Source: Halorarum halophilum (GTDB taxonomy: Archaea > Halobacteriota > Halobacteria > Halobacteriales > Haloferacaceae). Taken from it: DNA of 64,000 nucleotides. Of the stretch, positions 43,687-52,821 are shown piece after piece. The notes under the pieces were generated by a model. It ran no database searches. It saw nothing but the letters and a program-made list of their open reading frames with translations, and was not told where the DNA came from. Position numbers and translations under genes: made by a program. The number at the start of each line of letters is the position of its first letter. Within the stretch, counting starts at the first letter, position 1. The DNA is taken from positions 1,488,001 to 1,552,000 of the forward strand of contig NZ_CP058529.1 in the NCBI RefSeq assembly GCF_013401515.1. Reading direction: 5' to 3'.

Positions 43687-44505
43687 TCACCTCCCCTCGA
43701 ACTCCGGGTCCCGCTTCTCCCTGAACGCCTCGATGCCCTCGGCGTGGTCCGCCGAGGCGAACGCGGCCGACTGCGCGCCGGCCTCGTGCTCGATCGCCTC
43801 CTCGAGCGAGGCGAACTCGGAGTTCAGGAGGCGCTTCGACGTCCGGAGGGCGACCGACGGACCCGACGCGATCTCTTCGACGAACTCCGCGGCGCGCTCC
43901 TCGAACTCGTCGGCCGGGAAGACGTGGTTGACGACGCCGAGGTCCAGCGCCCGATCGGCGTCGAGGAGCTCGCCGGTGAACACGAGCTCCTTCGCGACGT
44001 TCGTGCCGACGAGCTTCGGGAGGAGGAACGACGTCCCCGAGTCCACCGCCAGGCCGACGTCGCGGAACCCGAAGCCGATGCGCGCCCCCTCGCTCATCAA
44101 CTGCACGTCGCAGGCGACCGCGAGGTTCGCGCCGGCGCCGAACGCCGGGCCGTCGAGCTTCGCGACCGTCGGGAACTCGCAGTCGTACACGCGCCGGATG
44201 CACCGGCCGGTGTCCTGGATGATGTGCCTGACCGCGTCGTCCAGCGGCTCGTCGTTCTCGTGCCGCTCCAGCATCGCGCTCACGTCGCCGCCCGCCGAGA
44301 ACGCCGGCCCCTCGCCCTCCAGGACGACACAGCGCGTGTCCCCGCCCTCCAGTTCCTCGAGCGCGGCCACGATGCCGTGAGTCACCTCCACCGAGAGCGC
44401 GTTGCGGCGCTCCGGCGTCGCGATGACGATCCGCGCGACTCCGGCGTCCGCGTCGCGCTCGAGCCGGACCGCGTCCGTTCCGGTGGGGTTGCGAGCGTCG
44501 TTCAT
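43687..44505 (-). CDS. enoyl-CoA hydratase/isomerase (crotonase family)
   Basis: The product has 272 residues. The oxyanion-hole loop is SAGGD at 70-74 and the second is GPAFGAGANLA. The segment FRDVGLAVDSGTSFLLPKLVG carries Asp where hydratases place a catalytic Glu, which is closer to PaaG-type isomerases. Its ATG overlaps the acyl-CoA ligase stop by 4 nt (ATGA), so the two are an operon for activation and processing of an acyl or aromatic acid. A MenB role is excluded, because menB is at 51778. Confidence 0.85.
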   Translation of the reverse strand: MNDARNPTGTDAVRLERDADAGVARIVIATPERRNALSVEVTHGIVAALEELEGGDTRCVVLEGEGPAFSAGGDVSAMLERHENDEPLDDAVRHIIQDTGRCIRRVYDCEFPTVAKLDGPAFGAGANLAVACDVQLMSEGARIGFGFRDVGLAVDSGTSFLLPKLVGTNVAKELVFTGELLDADRALDLGVVNHVFPADEFEERAAEFVEEIASGPSVALRTSKRLLNSEFASLEEAIEHEAGAQSAAFASADHAEGIEAFREKRDPEFEGR

Positions 44506-46058
44506 TCTCCCCGGAGCTCGAACTTCTGGACCTTCCCCGTCGTCGTCCGCGGGAGCTCGTCCACGAACGCGACCTCGCGCGGGTGCTTGTACTCCGCGAG
44601 GTTGTCGAGACAGAACTGGCGGATCTCGTCGGCTGTCACCTCCGCGCCGGGCGCTTTCACGACGAACGCCTTCACCGTCTCGCCCCGGCGGTCGTCGGGG
44701 ATGCCGACGACGGCGACGTCCGCGACTGCCTCGTGCTCGAACAGTAGCTCCTCGACCTCGCGCGGGTAGACGTTGTACCCCCCCGTGACGATCATGTGCT
44801 TCTCGCGGTCGACGACGTAGTAGAAGCCGTCCTCGTCGTGGTAGCCGATGTCGCCGGTGTGGAACCACCGGGTGCCGTCGACCTCGGTGAAGACGGACTC
44901 GTTCGCCTCGGGGCGGTTGTGGTACCCCTTCATCACGTTCGGCCCGGCGACGACGAGTTCGCCGGTGATGTCGTCCAGTTCGGTCTCGTCCTCGTCGACC
45001 GGTCCGCGTTCGACCGGCGGCACCTCCTCGAACTCGGGGGTCACGATCATCGACTCGACGCCTGGAAGCGTCCGGCCGATGGAGCCGATCCGACGGCCCT
45101 CGTCGGGGCTGTTGAAGTGGGTGACCGGGCTGGTCTCGGTGAGCCCGTATCCCTCGTACACCTTCACGTCGAACAGCTCCTCGAAGCGACGGAGCACCTC
45201 CACCGGGATGCCGGCGCCGCCGACGCCGCACATCCGCAGCGAGGAGAGGTGCCGGTCCTCGACGTCCGGCTGGTTGATGATGTCGTTGTACATCGCGGGC
45301 ACGCCCTGCATCATCGTCAGCTCCGCCGACTCGATCAGGTCCATCGACTCCTGGGCGTCCCACGACGGGAGCGGGTAGTAGCTACCGCCGGCGAACAGCG
45401 TCGCGTTCATCACGACCGTCATCCCGTAGATGTGGAACAGCGGGAGCACGCCGAGCAGTTTGTCGTCCGGGCGGAGGCCGCCCGCGGGGAGCGTCCGGGC
45501 CACCTCCGCGTTCGAGCGGAGGTTCTCGTGGGTCAGGAGGACGCCCTTCGGCTGACCGGTCGTCCCGGACGTGTACGGCTGACAGGCGACGTCGTCGCCG
45601 TCCCGCTCGACCGTGTCGAAATCCGGGGAGCCGCAGAACTCCTCGAAGGTGACGCCCCCCTCGGCTTCGCCGCCCACCGTGACGAGGTGTTCGACGCCCG
45701 TCTCCTCGCGCACCTCCTCCACGAACGGCGCCAGGTCGGCGAGCGCGACCACCACGTCGGCCGAGGAGTCGGAGAGGAGGTGCTCGATCTCCCGGGCCTT
45801 GTACTGCGGGTTCATCGGTACCACGACCCCGCCGGCGCGGAGCGTCCCGTGGAAGCCGACGACGAACTGGGGGAGGTTCGGGAGGTAGATCCCGACGCGG
45901 TCGCCGGGTTCGACGCCGGCCTCGGCCAGCCCCGACGCGAACGCGCCGATCTGCCCCCACAGCTCGCGGTAGGAGAGCTCCTCCCCGCGGAAGCCGACCG
46001 CAGTATCGTCGTCGTACTCGTCGACCGCCGTGGCGACGGAATTGACAAGATTTACCAT
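44502..46058 (-). CDS. AMP-forming acyl-CoA synthetase
   Basis: The product has 518 residues. The AMP-binding signature YTSGTTGQPKGV lies at 162-173, the motif YGLTETSP follows, and the C-terminal catalytic Lys is K509 (TTTGKVQK). It resembles long-chain-fatty-acid-CoA ligases, with PLFHIYGMTVVMN. It sits near the menaquinone genes, and no other MenE-like ligase occurs in the window. O-succinylbenzoate-CoA ligase activity is therefore conceivable, but its operon partner, a PaaG/ECH-like enzyme, favours fatty or aryl acid metabolism. Confidence 0.85.
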   Translation of the reverse strand: MVNLVNSVATAVDEYDDDTAVGFRGEELSYRELWGQIGAFASGLAEAGVEPGDRVGIYLPNLPQFVVGFHGTLRAGGVVVPMNPQYKAREIEHLLSDSSADVVVALADLAPFVEEVREETGVEHLVTVGGEAEGGVTFEEFCGSPDFDTVERDGDDVACQPYTSGTTGQPKGVLLTHENLRSNAEVARTLPAGGLRPDDKLLGVLPLFHIYGMTVVMNATLFAGGSYYPLPSWDAQESMDLIESAELTMMQGVPAMYNDIINQPDVEDRHLSSLRMCGVGGAGIPVEVLRRFEELFDVKVYEGYGLTETSPVTHFNSPDEGRRIGSIGRTLPGVESMIVTPEFEEVPPVERGPVDEDETELDDITGELVVAGPNVMKGYHNRPEANESVFTEVDGTRWFHTGDIGYHDEDGFYYVVDREKHMIVTGGYNVYPREVEELLFEHEAVADVAVVGIPDDRRGETVKAFVVKAPGAEVTADEIRQFCLDNLAEYKHPREVAFVDELPRTTTGKVQKFELRGE

Positions 46059-46147
46059 GACAGATTCCCGGTCGGGGTCTCACCGCTAAAGTCTTTCCCG
46101 GGGCGGAGTCGGCGGAATCAAACCCCCCCACCGCCTACCCGCCGCCG

Positions 46148-46615
46148 ATGGCCGACCCAACCGACTGGACGGGCGCGGGGCGACGACGATTCCTCCGACT
46201 CCTCGGGGGTGCAGGTACCGCGGGAACCGCGGCGCTGGCGGGGTGTGCGAGCGACGAGGGCGACGGCGGCGACCCGTACGAGGGCTGGCTCTCGGACGCC
46301 TCCGGGTTCGACGGCGAACCGGTCGACGAGACCGGCGCGTCCGAGGTGACGGTCGACGTCGGCGCCGGGGACGGCTTCGCGTACGCCCCCGCCGCGGTCC
46401 GCGTGTCTCCGGGGACGACGGTGGTCTGGGAGTGGACCGGGAAGGGGAGCCAGCACAACGTCGTCGCCGAGGACGACAGCTACGAGAGCCCCTACTACCG
46501 GTCGGTCGGCCGGACGTTCTCGAACGAGTTCCAGGATCCCGGCGTCTCGAAGTACTTCTGTTCGCCCCACCGGAACCTTGGGATGAAGGGCGTCGTCGAG
46601 GTCGTCGAGGGCTGA
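46148..46615 (+). CDS. halocyanin (blue copper lipoprotein)
   Basis: The product has 155 residues. A Tat signal (RRRFLRLL at 12-19) ends in a lipobox LAGC with C33, so the protein is lipid-anchored outside. The copper site is complete: H103 (SQHN), C138 and H141 (FCSPHRN), M146. It is a small mobile electron carrier, probably linking the menaquinol-oxidising part of the chain to a terminal oxidase. It lies between the acyl-CoA ligase and menC. Confidence 0.93.
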   Translation: MADPTDWTGAGRRRFLRLLGGAGTAGTAALAGCASDEGDGGDPYEGWLSDASGFDGEPVDETGASEVTVDVGAGDGFAYAPAAVRVSPGTTVVWEWTGKGSQHNVVAEDDSYESPYYRSVGRTFSNEFQDPGVSKYFCSPHRNLGMKGVVEVVEG

Positions 46616-46653
46616 CGGCGGGCGCTCCGTTTCGACTCACCCGATCGGCGCGA

Positions 46654-47721
46654 TCACAGCTCGTCGAACGCCGCGCCGGCGAGTCCGGGGCCGTCTGGCA
46701 CGTCGACGTAGCCGTCCACGACGGGGACCGGGTCGGCCGCCACGTCCTCGACGAGCAGGTCGCCGGTCGCGAGCCCACAGGCCGCGACGTCCGGAATCGT
46801 CGCCGCGACGTGGACCGCCGCGGTCCGGGCGACGGCGGCGTCGATGGTCGTGGTGACGACGGGGTCCACGCCCCGAGAACGGAGGTGTCGGGCGAGCCCC
46901 ACCGCCGCCCCCGGTCCGCCCTGGGCCATCGGCTTCAACACGACCACGTCGGCGTGATCCCGGATCGGTTCGGGCCACGCCCCGCTCCCGTTCACCGACT
47001 CGTCGAGCGCGACGTCGACGCCGCGACCCCGCAGGGCGGCGAGCCCGGCGTGGTCACCCGCGGGCACAGGCTGTTCGACGTACTCGAAGCCGAGATCCGC
47101 GAGCGCGTCCACCGCGCGCTCGGCGTCGTCGCGGTCCCACGCGCCGTTGGCGTCCGCCCGGAGCGCGACGTCGTCGCCGATGGCCGCGCGAACGGCCCGG
47201 AGTCGGTCGAGATCGCCGTCGAGGTCGCGCGCGCCGATCTTGAGTTTGAGGCAGTCGAACCCGTCCGCGATGGCCGACTCGGCCGCCGCGACCGTCTCGT
47301 CGACCGACCCGTCGCCGACGGTGGCGTTGACGGGGACTGTCTCGGCCGGTTCGCCGTCGCCGATGGACCGTTCGGCGAGCCACGCCGATAGCGGGACCTC
47401 CTCGCGTCTCGCCTCGGCGTCGGCGTTGGCGAGCGTGACGGCGTGCCGGGCGGCCGCCGGAAGGTCGTCGAGCGCGACGTCCTCGCCCCGACGGAGCGCG
47501 TCCCGGGCGTCGAACAGCGCGTCCCGACACGTCCCGTAGTCCTCGGTCCACGGCGGGAGCGGCGCGGCCTCGCCGACGCCGCGGAGGGGCGCCCCGTCCG
47601 GCGTCTCGCCCTCGAGGACGACGAGGGCGACGCGCCGCGTCGATATCTCGCCGTTCGCGGTGCCGAGCGGCGACCGGAGCGGGAGCGAGAACTCGCGGAT
47701 TCGGGCGTCGATGGCCGCCAT
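46654..47721 (-). CDS. menC: o-succinylbenzoate synthase MenC
   Basis: The product has 355 residues of the enolase superfamily. The acid-base and metal residues are K159-L160-K161 (KLKIG), D190 (ADANGAW), E216 (VEQP), D240 (ALDES) and K263 (VLKPM). It dehydrates SHCHC to o-succinylbenzoate in menaquinone synthesis. It begins one base from the menA stop on the same strand, so menA-menC are one operon. Confidence 0.93.
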   Translation of the reverse strand: MAAIDARIREFSLPLRSPLGTANGEISTRRVALVVLEGETPDGAPLRGVGEAAPLPPWTEDYGTCRDALFDARDALRRGEDVALDDLPAAARHAVTLANADAEARREEVPLSAWLAERSIGDGEPAETVPVNATVGDGSVDETVAAAESAIADGFDCLKLKIGARDLDGDLDRLRAVRAAIGDDVALRADANGAWDRDDAERAVDALADLGFEYVEQPVPAGDHAGLAALRGRGVDVALDESVNGSGAWPEPIRDHADVVVLKPMAQGGPGAAVGLARHLRSRGVDPVVTTTIDAAVARTAAVHVAATIPDVAACGLATGDLLVEDVAADPVPVVDGYVDVPDGPGLAGAAFDEL

Positions 47722-47722
47722 C

Positions 47723-48664
47723 TCAGACCGCCAGCCCGATCGCGAACAGCGCCGAGAACGCCGCCAGGAGCTTCCCGTTCCGTTCGAGCGCCGGGTTCAG
47801 CGCGTCGCCGGTGGTCTCCGTGAGGACGGTTCGAGTCAGGGTTGCGGCGTACGGGAGCGTCAGGAGCGGAAGCAAGGTGGCGAGATCGTCCGTCGTGACG
47901 GCGAGGGCGACCGGGACGGCGTAGGCCAGTCCCAGCAGGAGGACGAACTGGGCGCGCGAGAAGCCGTAGCCGAACCGCACGGCGAGGGTGCGTTTGCCCG
48001 TCCGGGTGTCCTCCTCCACGTCCCGGACGTTGTTGACGACGAGGATGTCGGTACAGATGGCCGCGACGGGGAGCGACGCGACGATCGCGGCGGGCGGGAC
48101 GAGTTCGGCTGACGGTACGAGCGTGAGGAACTCGACGCCGAGCGCGGCCGCCGCCTGGACGTAGTAGGACCCCGTGACGGCGACGAGGCCGAAGAAGACG
48201 AAGACGAACAGGTCGCCGAGGCCGTGGTAACCTAGTGGGTACGGCCCACCGGTGTAGGCGACGCCCGCGGCGACCGAGAGGAGGCCGATGATCAGGATGG
48301 GGAGGCCGCCGACGGCGACGAGGTAGGCGCCGACGACGATGGCCGCGGCGAAGGTGAGCCACATCGCGCGCTTCACCTCGGCGGGTTCGATGAGCCCCCC
48401 AGCCGTGACGCGGGTGAACCCCTCCCGGTCCTCGGTGTCGGCGCCCTGGACCGCGTCGTAGTAGTCGTTCGCGAAGTTCGTCCCGATCTGGATGAGGACG
48501 GCGCCGAGCAGCGCGACGAGCGCCGGGAGCGGCGCGAAGACGCCCCGGCCGAGCGCGAGGCCGGTGCCGACGACGACGGGGGAGACCGCGGCCGGCATGG
48601 TCTGGGGCCGGGCGGCCATCAGCCAGGCCCGACCGCGGGAGACCTCCTGGGTCCGAGTGCTCAT
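47723..48664 (-). CDS. menA: DHNA octaprenyltransferase MenA
   Basis: The product has 313 residues from ATG 48664 (MSTRTQEVSRG); the longer in-frame start has a poor leader. This UbiA-superfamily prenyltransferase has two Asp-rich motifs: NFANDYYDAVQGADTEDR near 65-82 and NNVRDVEEDTRTGKRTLA near 205-222. About eight to nine TM helices are present. It joins 1,4-dihydroxy-2-naphthoate to the polyprenyl tail in the membrane. It forms an operon with menC and is divergent from the dicarboxylate symporter. Confidence 0.93.
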   Translation of the reverse strand: MSTRTQEVSRGRAWLMAARPQTMPAAVSPVVVGTGLALGRGVFAPLPALVALLGAVLIQIGTNFANDYYDAVQGADTEDREGFTRVTAGGLIEPAEVKRAMWLTFAAAIVVGAYLVAVGGLPILIIGLLSVAAGVAYTGGPYPLGYHGLGDLFVFVFFGLVAVTGSYYVQAAAALGVEFLTLVPSAELVPPAAIVASLPVAAICTDILVVNNVRDVEEDTRTGKRTLAVRFGYGFSRAQFVLLLGLAYAVPVALAVTTDDLATLLPLLTLPYAATLTRTVLTETTGDALNPALERNGKLLAAFSALFAIGLAV

Positions 48665-48876
48665 TGCCGGGAGTCTGCGGGCCGTGACGGTGAAAGTTCG
48701 GGTTCCGGGCGAGTCGGCGGCGGTCACGATGTCGGCGGCGTCTTCGAGCGATTCGCGCGTCGTCGAACCGGACGCGGGGGTAGTCGAACCCGTCGGACGG
48801 GGTCGGCCGAGACCGGTCGACCATCCGGGAACCGACATGGGCGGCCCCCGACACGTTCCGGCGGGGTTCCTCCGGG

Positions 48877-48885
48877 TTTTTATAT
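48877..48885 (+). promoter_or_regulatory. TATA box of the dicarboxylate symporter gene
   Basis: The sequence tttttatat is centred 29 nt before ATG 48910. Confidence 0.6.
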
Positions 48886-48909
48886 CCAGCTTCGGGAAGG
48901 ACGGACGGA

Positions 48910-50217
48910 ATGTCATCGAGTGCCACCATGGATTACTGGCAGCGGTATCGGTCGATCCCGATCGTCTACCGGATCGGCGTGGCGTTCGTGCTCGGATCGG
49001 TGTTCGGGCTGCTCGTCGGCCAGCCGGCGACGCGGCTCCAGCCGGTCGGCGACCTGTTCGTCCGGCTGTTGAGCATGCTCATCGTCCCGATCATCGTGTT
49101 CACGCTGCTGATGGGGGCCCGCCGGCTCAGCCCGAGCAACCTCGGGAAGATCGGCGGGCAGGTCGTGCTGGTGTACGCGGCCACCTCCGCCATCGCGGTC
49201 GCCATCGGGCTCGGCGTCGCGAACCTCATCGACCCCGGGAGCGGGCTCCAGCTGGGCGACGCCGAGGCGCAGACCGCCGAGGCGCCCGACATCGTCGAGG
49301 TGATCCTCGGCATCGTGCCGGAGAACCCCATCGGCGCGATGGCGAACGGGGACGTGCTGCCGACCATCTTCTTCGTCGTGGTGTTCGGACTGGCGCTCGC
49401 GCTGGTCCAGCAGGAGACCGACAGCGACGACATCCGGAGCGGCGTCGAGGCGTTCTACGACCTGGCGGAGGCCGGCGCCGAGGCAATGTTCAAGGTCGTC
49501 TGGGGCGTGATGGAGTACGGCGTCGTCGGCGTGTTCGCGCTGATGGCGGCTGTGTTCGGCGAGGCCGGCGCGGACGCGATCGTGCCGTTCGCCCTGCTCA
49601 TCCTCACGCTCGCGCTCGCGGTGACGGCCCACATCGTGCTGGTCCACCTCGGCGCCATCGTCACCCTGCTCGTGGGGGAGTCGCCGACCGGCTTCCTCCG
49701 CGGCGGACGGGACGCGCTCATCACGGCGCTCAGCATCCGCTCGTCCAGCGGGACGCTCCCGGTGACGATGTCGAACGCGGACGAGAACCTCCAGGTCGAG
49801 GAGGAGGTGTACAGTTTCTCGCTGCCGCTCGGCGCGACCATCAACATGGACGGCACCGCGCTGTACCAGGGCGTCGCGGCCATCTTCGCGGCGAACCTCG
49901 TCGGCGTCCAGCTCGGGCTGGCAGAACAGTTCACGGTCGTCGCGGTCGCGGTGCTCGCCAGCGTCGGCGCGGCCGGCGTCCCCGGCACGGGGCTCATCAT
50001 GCTCACGCTGGTGCTGACCCAGCTCGGCCTCCCGCTGGAGGTCGTCGGCTTCGTCGCCGGCGTCGACCCCATCCTCGACCGGATGCGGACGATGACGAAC
50101 ATCAGCGGCGACCTCGCGGTGACGACGCTCGTCGCCAAGTGGAACGACGCCGTGGACTTCACCGGCGGGACGTGGACCCCCGGCGACGGCGAGTGGGCTC
50201 CGCTCGCCGACGACTGA
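48910..50217 (+). CDS. dicarboxylate/amino acid:cation symporter (DAACS family)
   Basis: The product has 435 residues. Family motifs are SSSGTLPVTMSNA (HP1 serine-rich loop), GATINMDGTALYQG (TM7 NMDG cation/substrate site), and MRTMTNISGD (TM8 substrate Asn/Asp). The C-terminus is hydrophilic and acidic. It imports C4-dicarboxylates or glutamate/aspartate by sodium or proton symport through the membrane. It has its own strong TATA box and is divergent from menA. Confidence 0.93.
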   Translation: MSSSATMDYWQRYRSIPIVYRIGVAFVLGSVFGLLVGQPATRLQPVGDLFVRLLSMLIVPIIVFTLLMGARRLSPSNLGKIGGQVVLVYAATSAIAVAIGLGVANLIDPGSGLQLGDAEAQTAEAPDIVEVILGIVPENPIGAMANGDVLPTIFFVVVFGLALALVQQETDSDDIRSGVEAFYDLAEAGAEAMFKVVWGVMEYGVVGVFALMAAVFGEAGADAIVPFALLILTLALAVTAHIVLVHLGAIVTLLVGESPTGFLRGGRDALITALSIRSSSGTLPVTMSNADENLQVEEEVYSFSLPLGATINMDGTALYQGVAAIFAANLVGVQLGLAEQFTVVAVAVLASVGAAGVPGTGLIMLTLVLTQLGLPLEVVGFVAGVDPILDRMRTMTNISGDLAVTTLVAKWNDAVDFTGGTWTPGDGEWAPLADD

Positions 50218-50343
50218 GGCGGGCCGAACAGGCCGGTTTATCGCGAACCGCGACGAGGCCGTCGTCTTCGGGAGTCTCGGCGTCCGCGGCGTTCACCGCC
50301 ACCGGTATCTTCTCGGCGCTGGTCGCCAACAATCCCCCACCTC

Positions 50344-51612
50344 GTGTCCTCGCTCAGAAGCGCCGTCGCGAACGTGTCCCGTGAGACCGCCCTCGTCATT
50401 GGCCTCGTCAGCGGCTCGCACGTTCTGAACCACATGTACCTGGTGCTGTTCCCGCCCATCCTCGGCATCCTCGCGGCGGACTTCGACGTGACCCTGGCCC
50501 AGCTCGGGTTCGCCATCGGCGTCCAGGCGTTCGTGAACACCGTCTTCCAGCTCCCGTACGGCTACCTCGCGGACACGCGCGACCGGACCCTGGCGCTCGG
50601 ACTCTGTCTCGGCGTCGGCTCGCTCGGCGTCCTGGTCATCGCCGCGGCCCCGTCGTTCGAGTGGGTCGTCGCCGGGCAAGCGCTCATCGGCCTCGGCGTC
50701 GCCGGTCACCACCCCTCGCACTTCCCGCTGCTCGCCGACGCGACGCCGGAGTCGACCCGCGCCCGGGCGTTCAGCGTCCACGGCTTCGCCGGCAACCTCG
50801 GCTTCGCCATCCCGCCAGTGCTCATCACCGCGGTCATCGCGCTCCCCGGGCTGACGTGGCGCGACGCGTTCGCGCTCATCGGCGGCGTCGGCCTCGCGCT
50901 CGGGGTGCTCTGCATCGTGGCGCTCCGGCTGTTCGTCTCGGCCTCGGTCCGGCGACCCCACCGCGAAGCCGACGACCGTACCGCGGCGTCCATCGGTTCG
51001 CGAGTCCGGGCCGGCGTCGACTCGATACTCGCCGCGCCGGGCATCCTCGGGCTCGGCGTCTTCGCGCTCGTCGCCTCGACGGTGATGTGGGGCGTGACGA
51101 CCTACGTCGTCGTGCTGCTGACTGACGGCTACGGGCTCGGAAACGGCACGGCGAACCTCGCCCTGTCGGCGTCGTTCGTCGTCGGCGCGGGGTTCGTCCT
51201 GGTCGGCGGCGACCTCACGGACCGATTCAGGCCCGGGCCGATCCTGATTGGGAGCTACCTGCTCGTCGCGACGTTCGTGTTCGCGCTCGCCTCGATGGTC
51301 GTCCCGCCGCTGGCCGCCGCCGTCTGTGCAGTCCTCGCGGGCAGCGTCGGCAGCCTCGCCATGCCCGCGCGGGACAAGCTCGCCGACGCGCTCTCGGCGC
51401 GCGGGGACGTCGGCCGGAACTTCGCCGTCATCACGGTCGGCATCATGATCGGCAACGCCGTCGCCGCGCCCCTGTTCGGCACCCTCATCGAGACGAACGG
51501 GCTCCGGACGACGTTCGGCACCGTCGGCGCCTTCGCGGTGCTCAGCGTCGTGCTCGTCGGGGCGCTCGTGAGCCGCGTCGACCCCGACGGAACCGACGCG
51601 ACGACGGCGTAG
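50344..51612 (+). CDS. MFS transporter
   Basis: The product has 422 residues from a GTG start and has 12 predicted TM helices. The MFS loop 2-3 signature is DTRDRTLALG, with a second half GGDLTDRFRPGP. The segment GHHPSHFPLLADATPESTRARAFSVHG is like the fosmidomycin-resistance or sugar-phosphate-type clade. The substrate is unknown. It is convergent with menB across a strong hairpin at 51655-51685. No regulator adjoins it. Confidence 0.85.
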   Translation: MSSLRSAVANVSRETALVIGLVSGSHVLNHMYLVLFPPILGILAADFDVTLAQLGFAIGVQAFVNTVFQLPYGYLADTRDRTLALGLCLGVGSLGVLVIAAAPSFEWVVAGQALIGLGVAGHHPSHFPLLADATPESTRARAFSVHGFAGNLGFAIPPVLITAVIALPGLTWRDAFALIGGVGLALGVLCIVALRLFVSASVRRPHREADDRTAASIGSRVRAGVDSILAAPGILGLGVFALVASTVMWGVTTYVVVLLTDGYGLGNGTANLALSASFVVGAGFVLVGGDLTDRFRPGPILIGSYLLVATFVFALASMVVPPLAAAVCAVLAGSVGSLAMPARDKLADALSARGDVGRNFAVITVGIMIGNAVAAPLFGTLIETNGLRTTFGTVGAFAVLSVVLVGALVSRVDPDGTDATTA

Positions 51613-51654
51613 CTCTGTATTGCGGTGGAGGGGCGGAAGCACCAGAGTAACCTT

Positions 51655-51685
51655 CCGCGAGCGAGGCCGCCGGCCTCGCTCGCGG
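51655..51685. terminator. bidirectional hairpin terminator between MFS gene and menB
   Basis: Perfect 14-bp arms (ccgcgagcgaggcc and its complement) close a 3-nt loop, followed by ggttttgg. It lies between two convergent stop codons (51612 and 51778). A second, imperfect repeat follows at about 51715-51767. Confidence 0.65.
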
Positions 51686-51777
51686 GGTTTTGGCATCGAC
51701 GGGTTTTGCGGGGGTTCGACGAGCGAGCGCGTCTCCGGCGCGCGAGCGAGGAGGACCCCCGTCAAAAGAGGTCGTGG

Positions 51778-52704
51778 TTAGTAGTGCCAGGGGAACCCCG
51801 AGAAGTCCTGCTCCCTGCCCTCGAGGAACGCGTCACGGCCCTCCCGCGCCTCGGGCGTCATGTACGCCAGCCGGGTCGCCTCGCCCGAGAACACCTGCTG
51901 GCCGACGAGGCCGTCGTCGGTCATGTTGAACGCGTACTTCAGCATCCGCATCGCCGTCGGCGACTTGCTCGTCATCTCGTCGGCCCACTCCAGCGCCACG
52001 GTCTCGAGGTCTTCGTGTGGGATCGCCTCGTTCGCCATCCCCATGTCGACCGCCTCCTCGGCCGAGTACGTCTTCCCGCGGAAGAACACCTCGCGGGCCT
52101 TCTTCTGGCCCACCTGCTTGGCGAGGTACGCCGAGCCGAAGCCGCCGTCGAAACTGGCGACGTCGGGGTCCGTCTGGAGGAACTTCGCGTGCTCCTCGCT
52201 GGCGAGCGTGAGGTCGCAGACGACGTGCAGCGAGTGGCCGCCGCCGACCGCCCAGCCCGGAACGACCGCGACGACCGGCTTCGGCATGAAGCGGATGAGC
52301 CGCTGTACCTCGAGGATGTGGAGGCGGCCGGCCTTCGCCTCCCGGACGAGCGGGTCGTCCCCCTCGTCCGCCTCGTCGTCCTCGCGGTACTCGTAGCCCG
52401 ACTCGCCCCGGACCGACTGGTCGCCCCCCGAACAGAACGCCCAGCCGCCGTCCTTCTGCGACGGGCCGTTGCCGGTGAGGAGGACGCAGCCCACGTCGGC
52501 CTGCTTTCGGGCGTGATCGAGCGCGGCGTACAGTTCGTCCACCGTGCCCGGCCGGAACGCGTTGCGCTTCTCCGGCCGGTCGAAGGCGATCCGGACGGTC
52601 GGCGAGTCGACCGCGCGGTGGTAGGTGATGTCGTCGAACTCGTCGCTCCCGTCGACCGGGTCCCACCGGTCGGGGTCGAAGATCTCGGAGACGGTGTCGT
52701 TCAT
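51778..52704 (-). CDS. menB: 1,4-dihydroxy-2-naphthoyl-CoA synthase MenB
   Basis: The product has 308 residues from ATG 52704 (MNDTVSEIFD). Crotonase-fold MenB motifs are present: CSGGDQSVRG at 91-100, GWAVGGGHSLHVVCDL at 150-165 and SFDGGFGSAYLA with D186, which places it clearly in MenB. It cyclises o-succinylbenzoyl-CoA in menaquinone synthesis. It includes a haloarchaeal insertion near residues 104-122 (acidic EDDEADEGDD). It is convergent with the MFS transporter. Confidence 0.96.
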   Translation of the reverse strand: MNDTVSEIFDPDRWDPVDGSDEFDDITYHRAVDSPTVRIAFDRPEKRNAFRPGTVDELYAALDHARKQADVGCVLLTGNGPSQKDGGWAFCSGGDQSVRGESGYEYREDDEADEGDDPLVREAKAGRLHILEVQRLIRFMPKPVVAVVPGWAVGGGHSLHVVCDLTLASEEHAKFLQTDPDVASFDGGFGSAYLAKQVGQKKAREVFFRGKTYSAEEAVDMGMANEAIPHEDLETVALEWADEMTSKSPTAMRMLKYAFNMTDDGLVGQQVFSGEATRLAYMTPEAREGRDAFLEGREQDFSGFPWHY

Positions 52705-52821
52705 GCAGGCAAGCGCGGTCGGAGCGCGCAAAAAGGTGTACGCCTCGCGGGTGGGGTGGCCCCGAGTGGCGGCACCGGTTCGCCCACAAGACCCTTACCA
52801 CGGACCCCGGACCTCTCGCTC

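Noticed and set aside
46992-48929. 645-codon reverse frame over menC and menA
   Set aside because: Arg-rich shadow frame; the real genes are in other frames with complete motifs.
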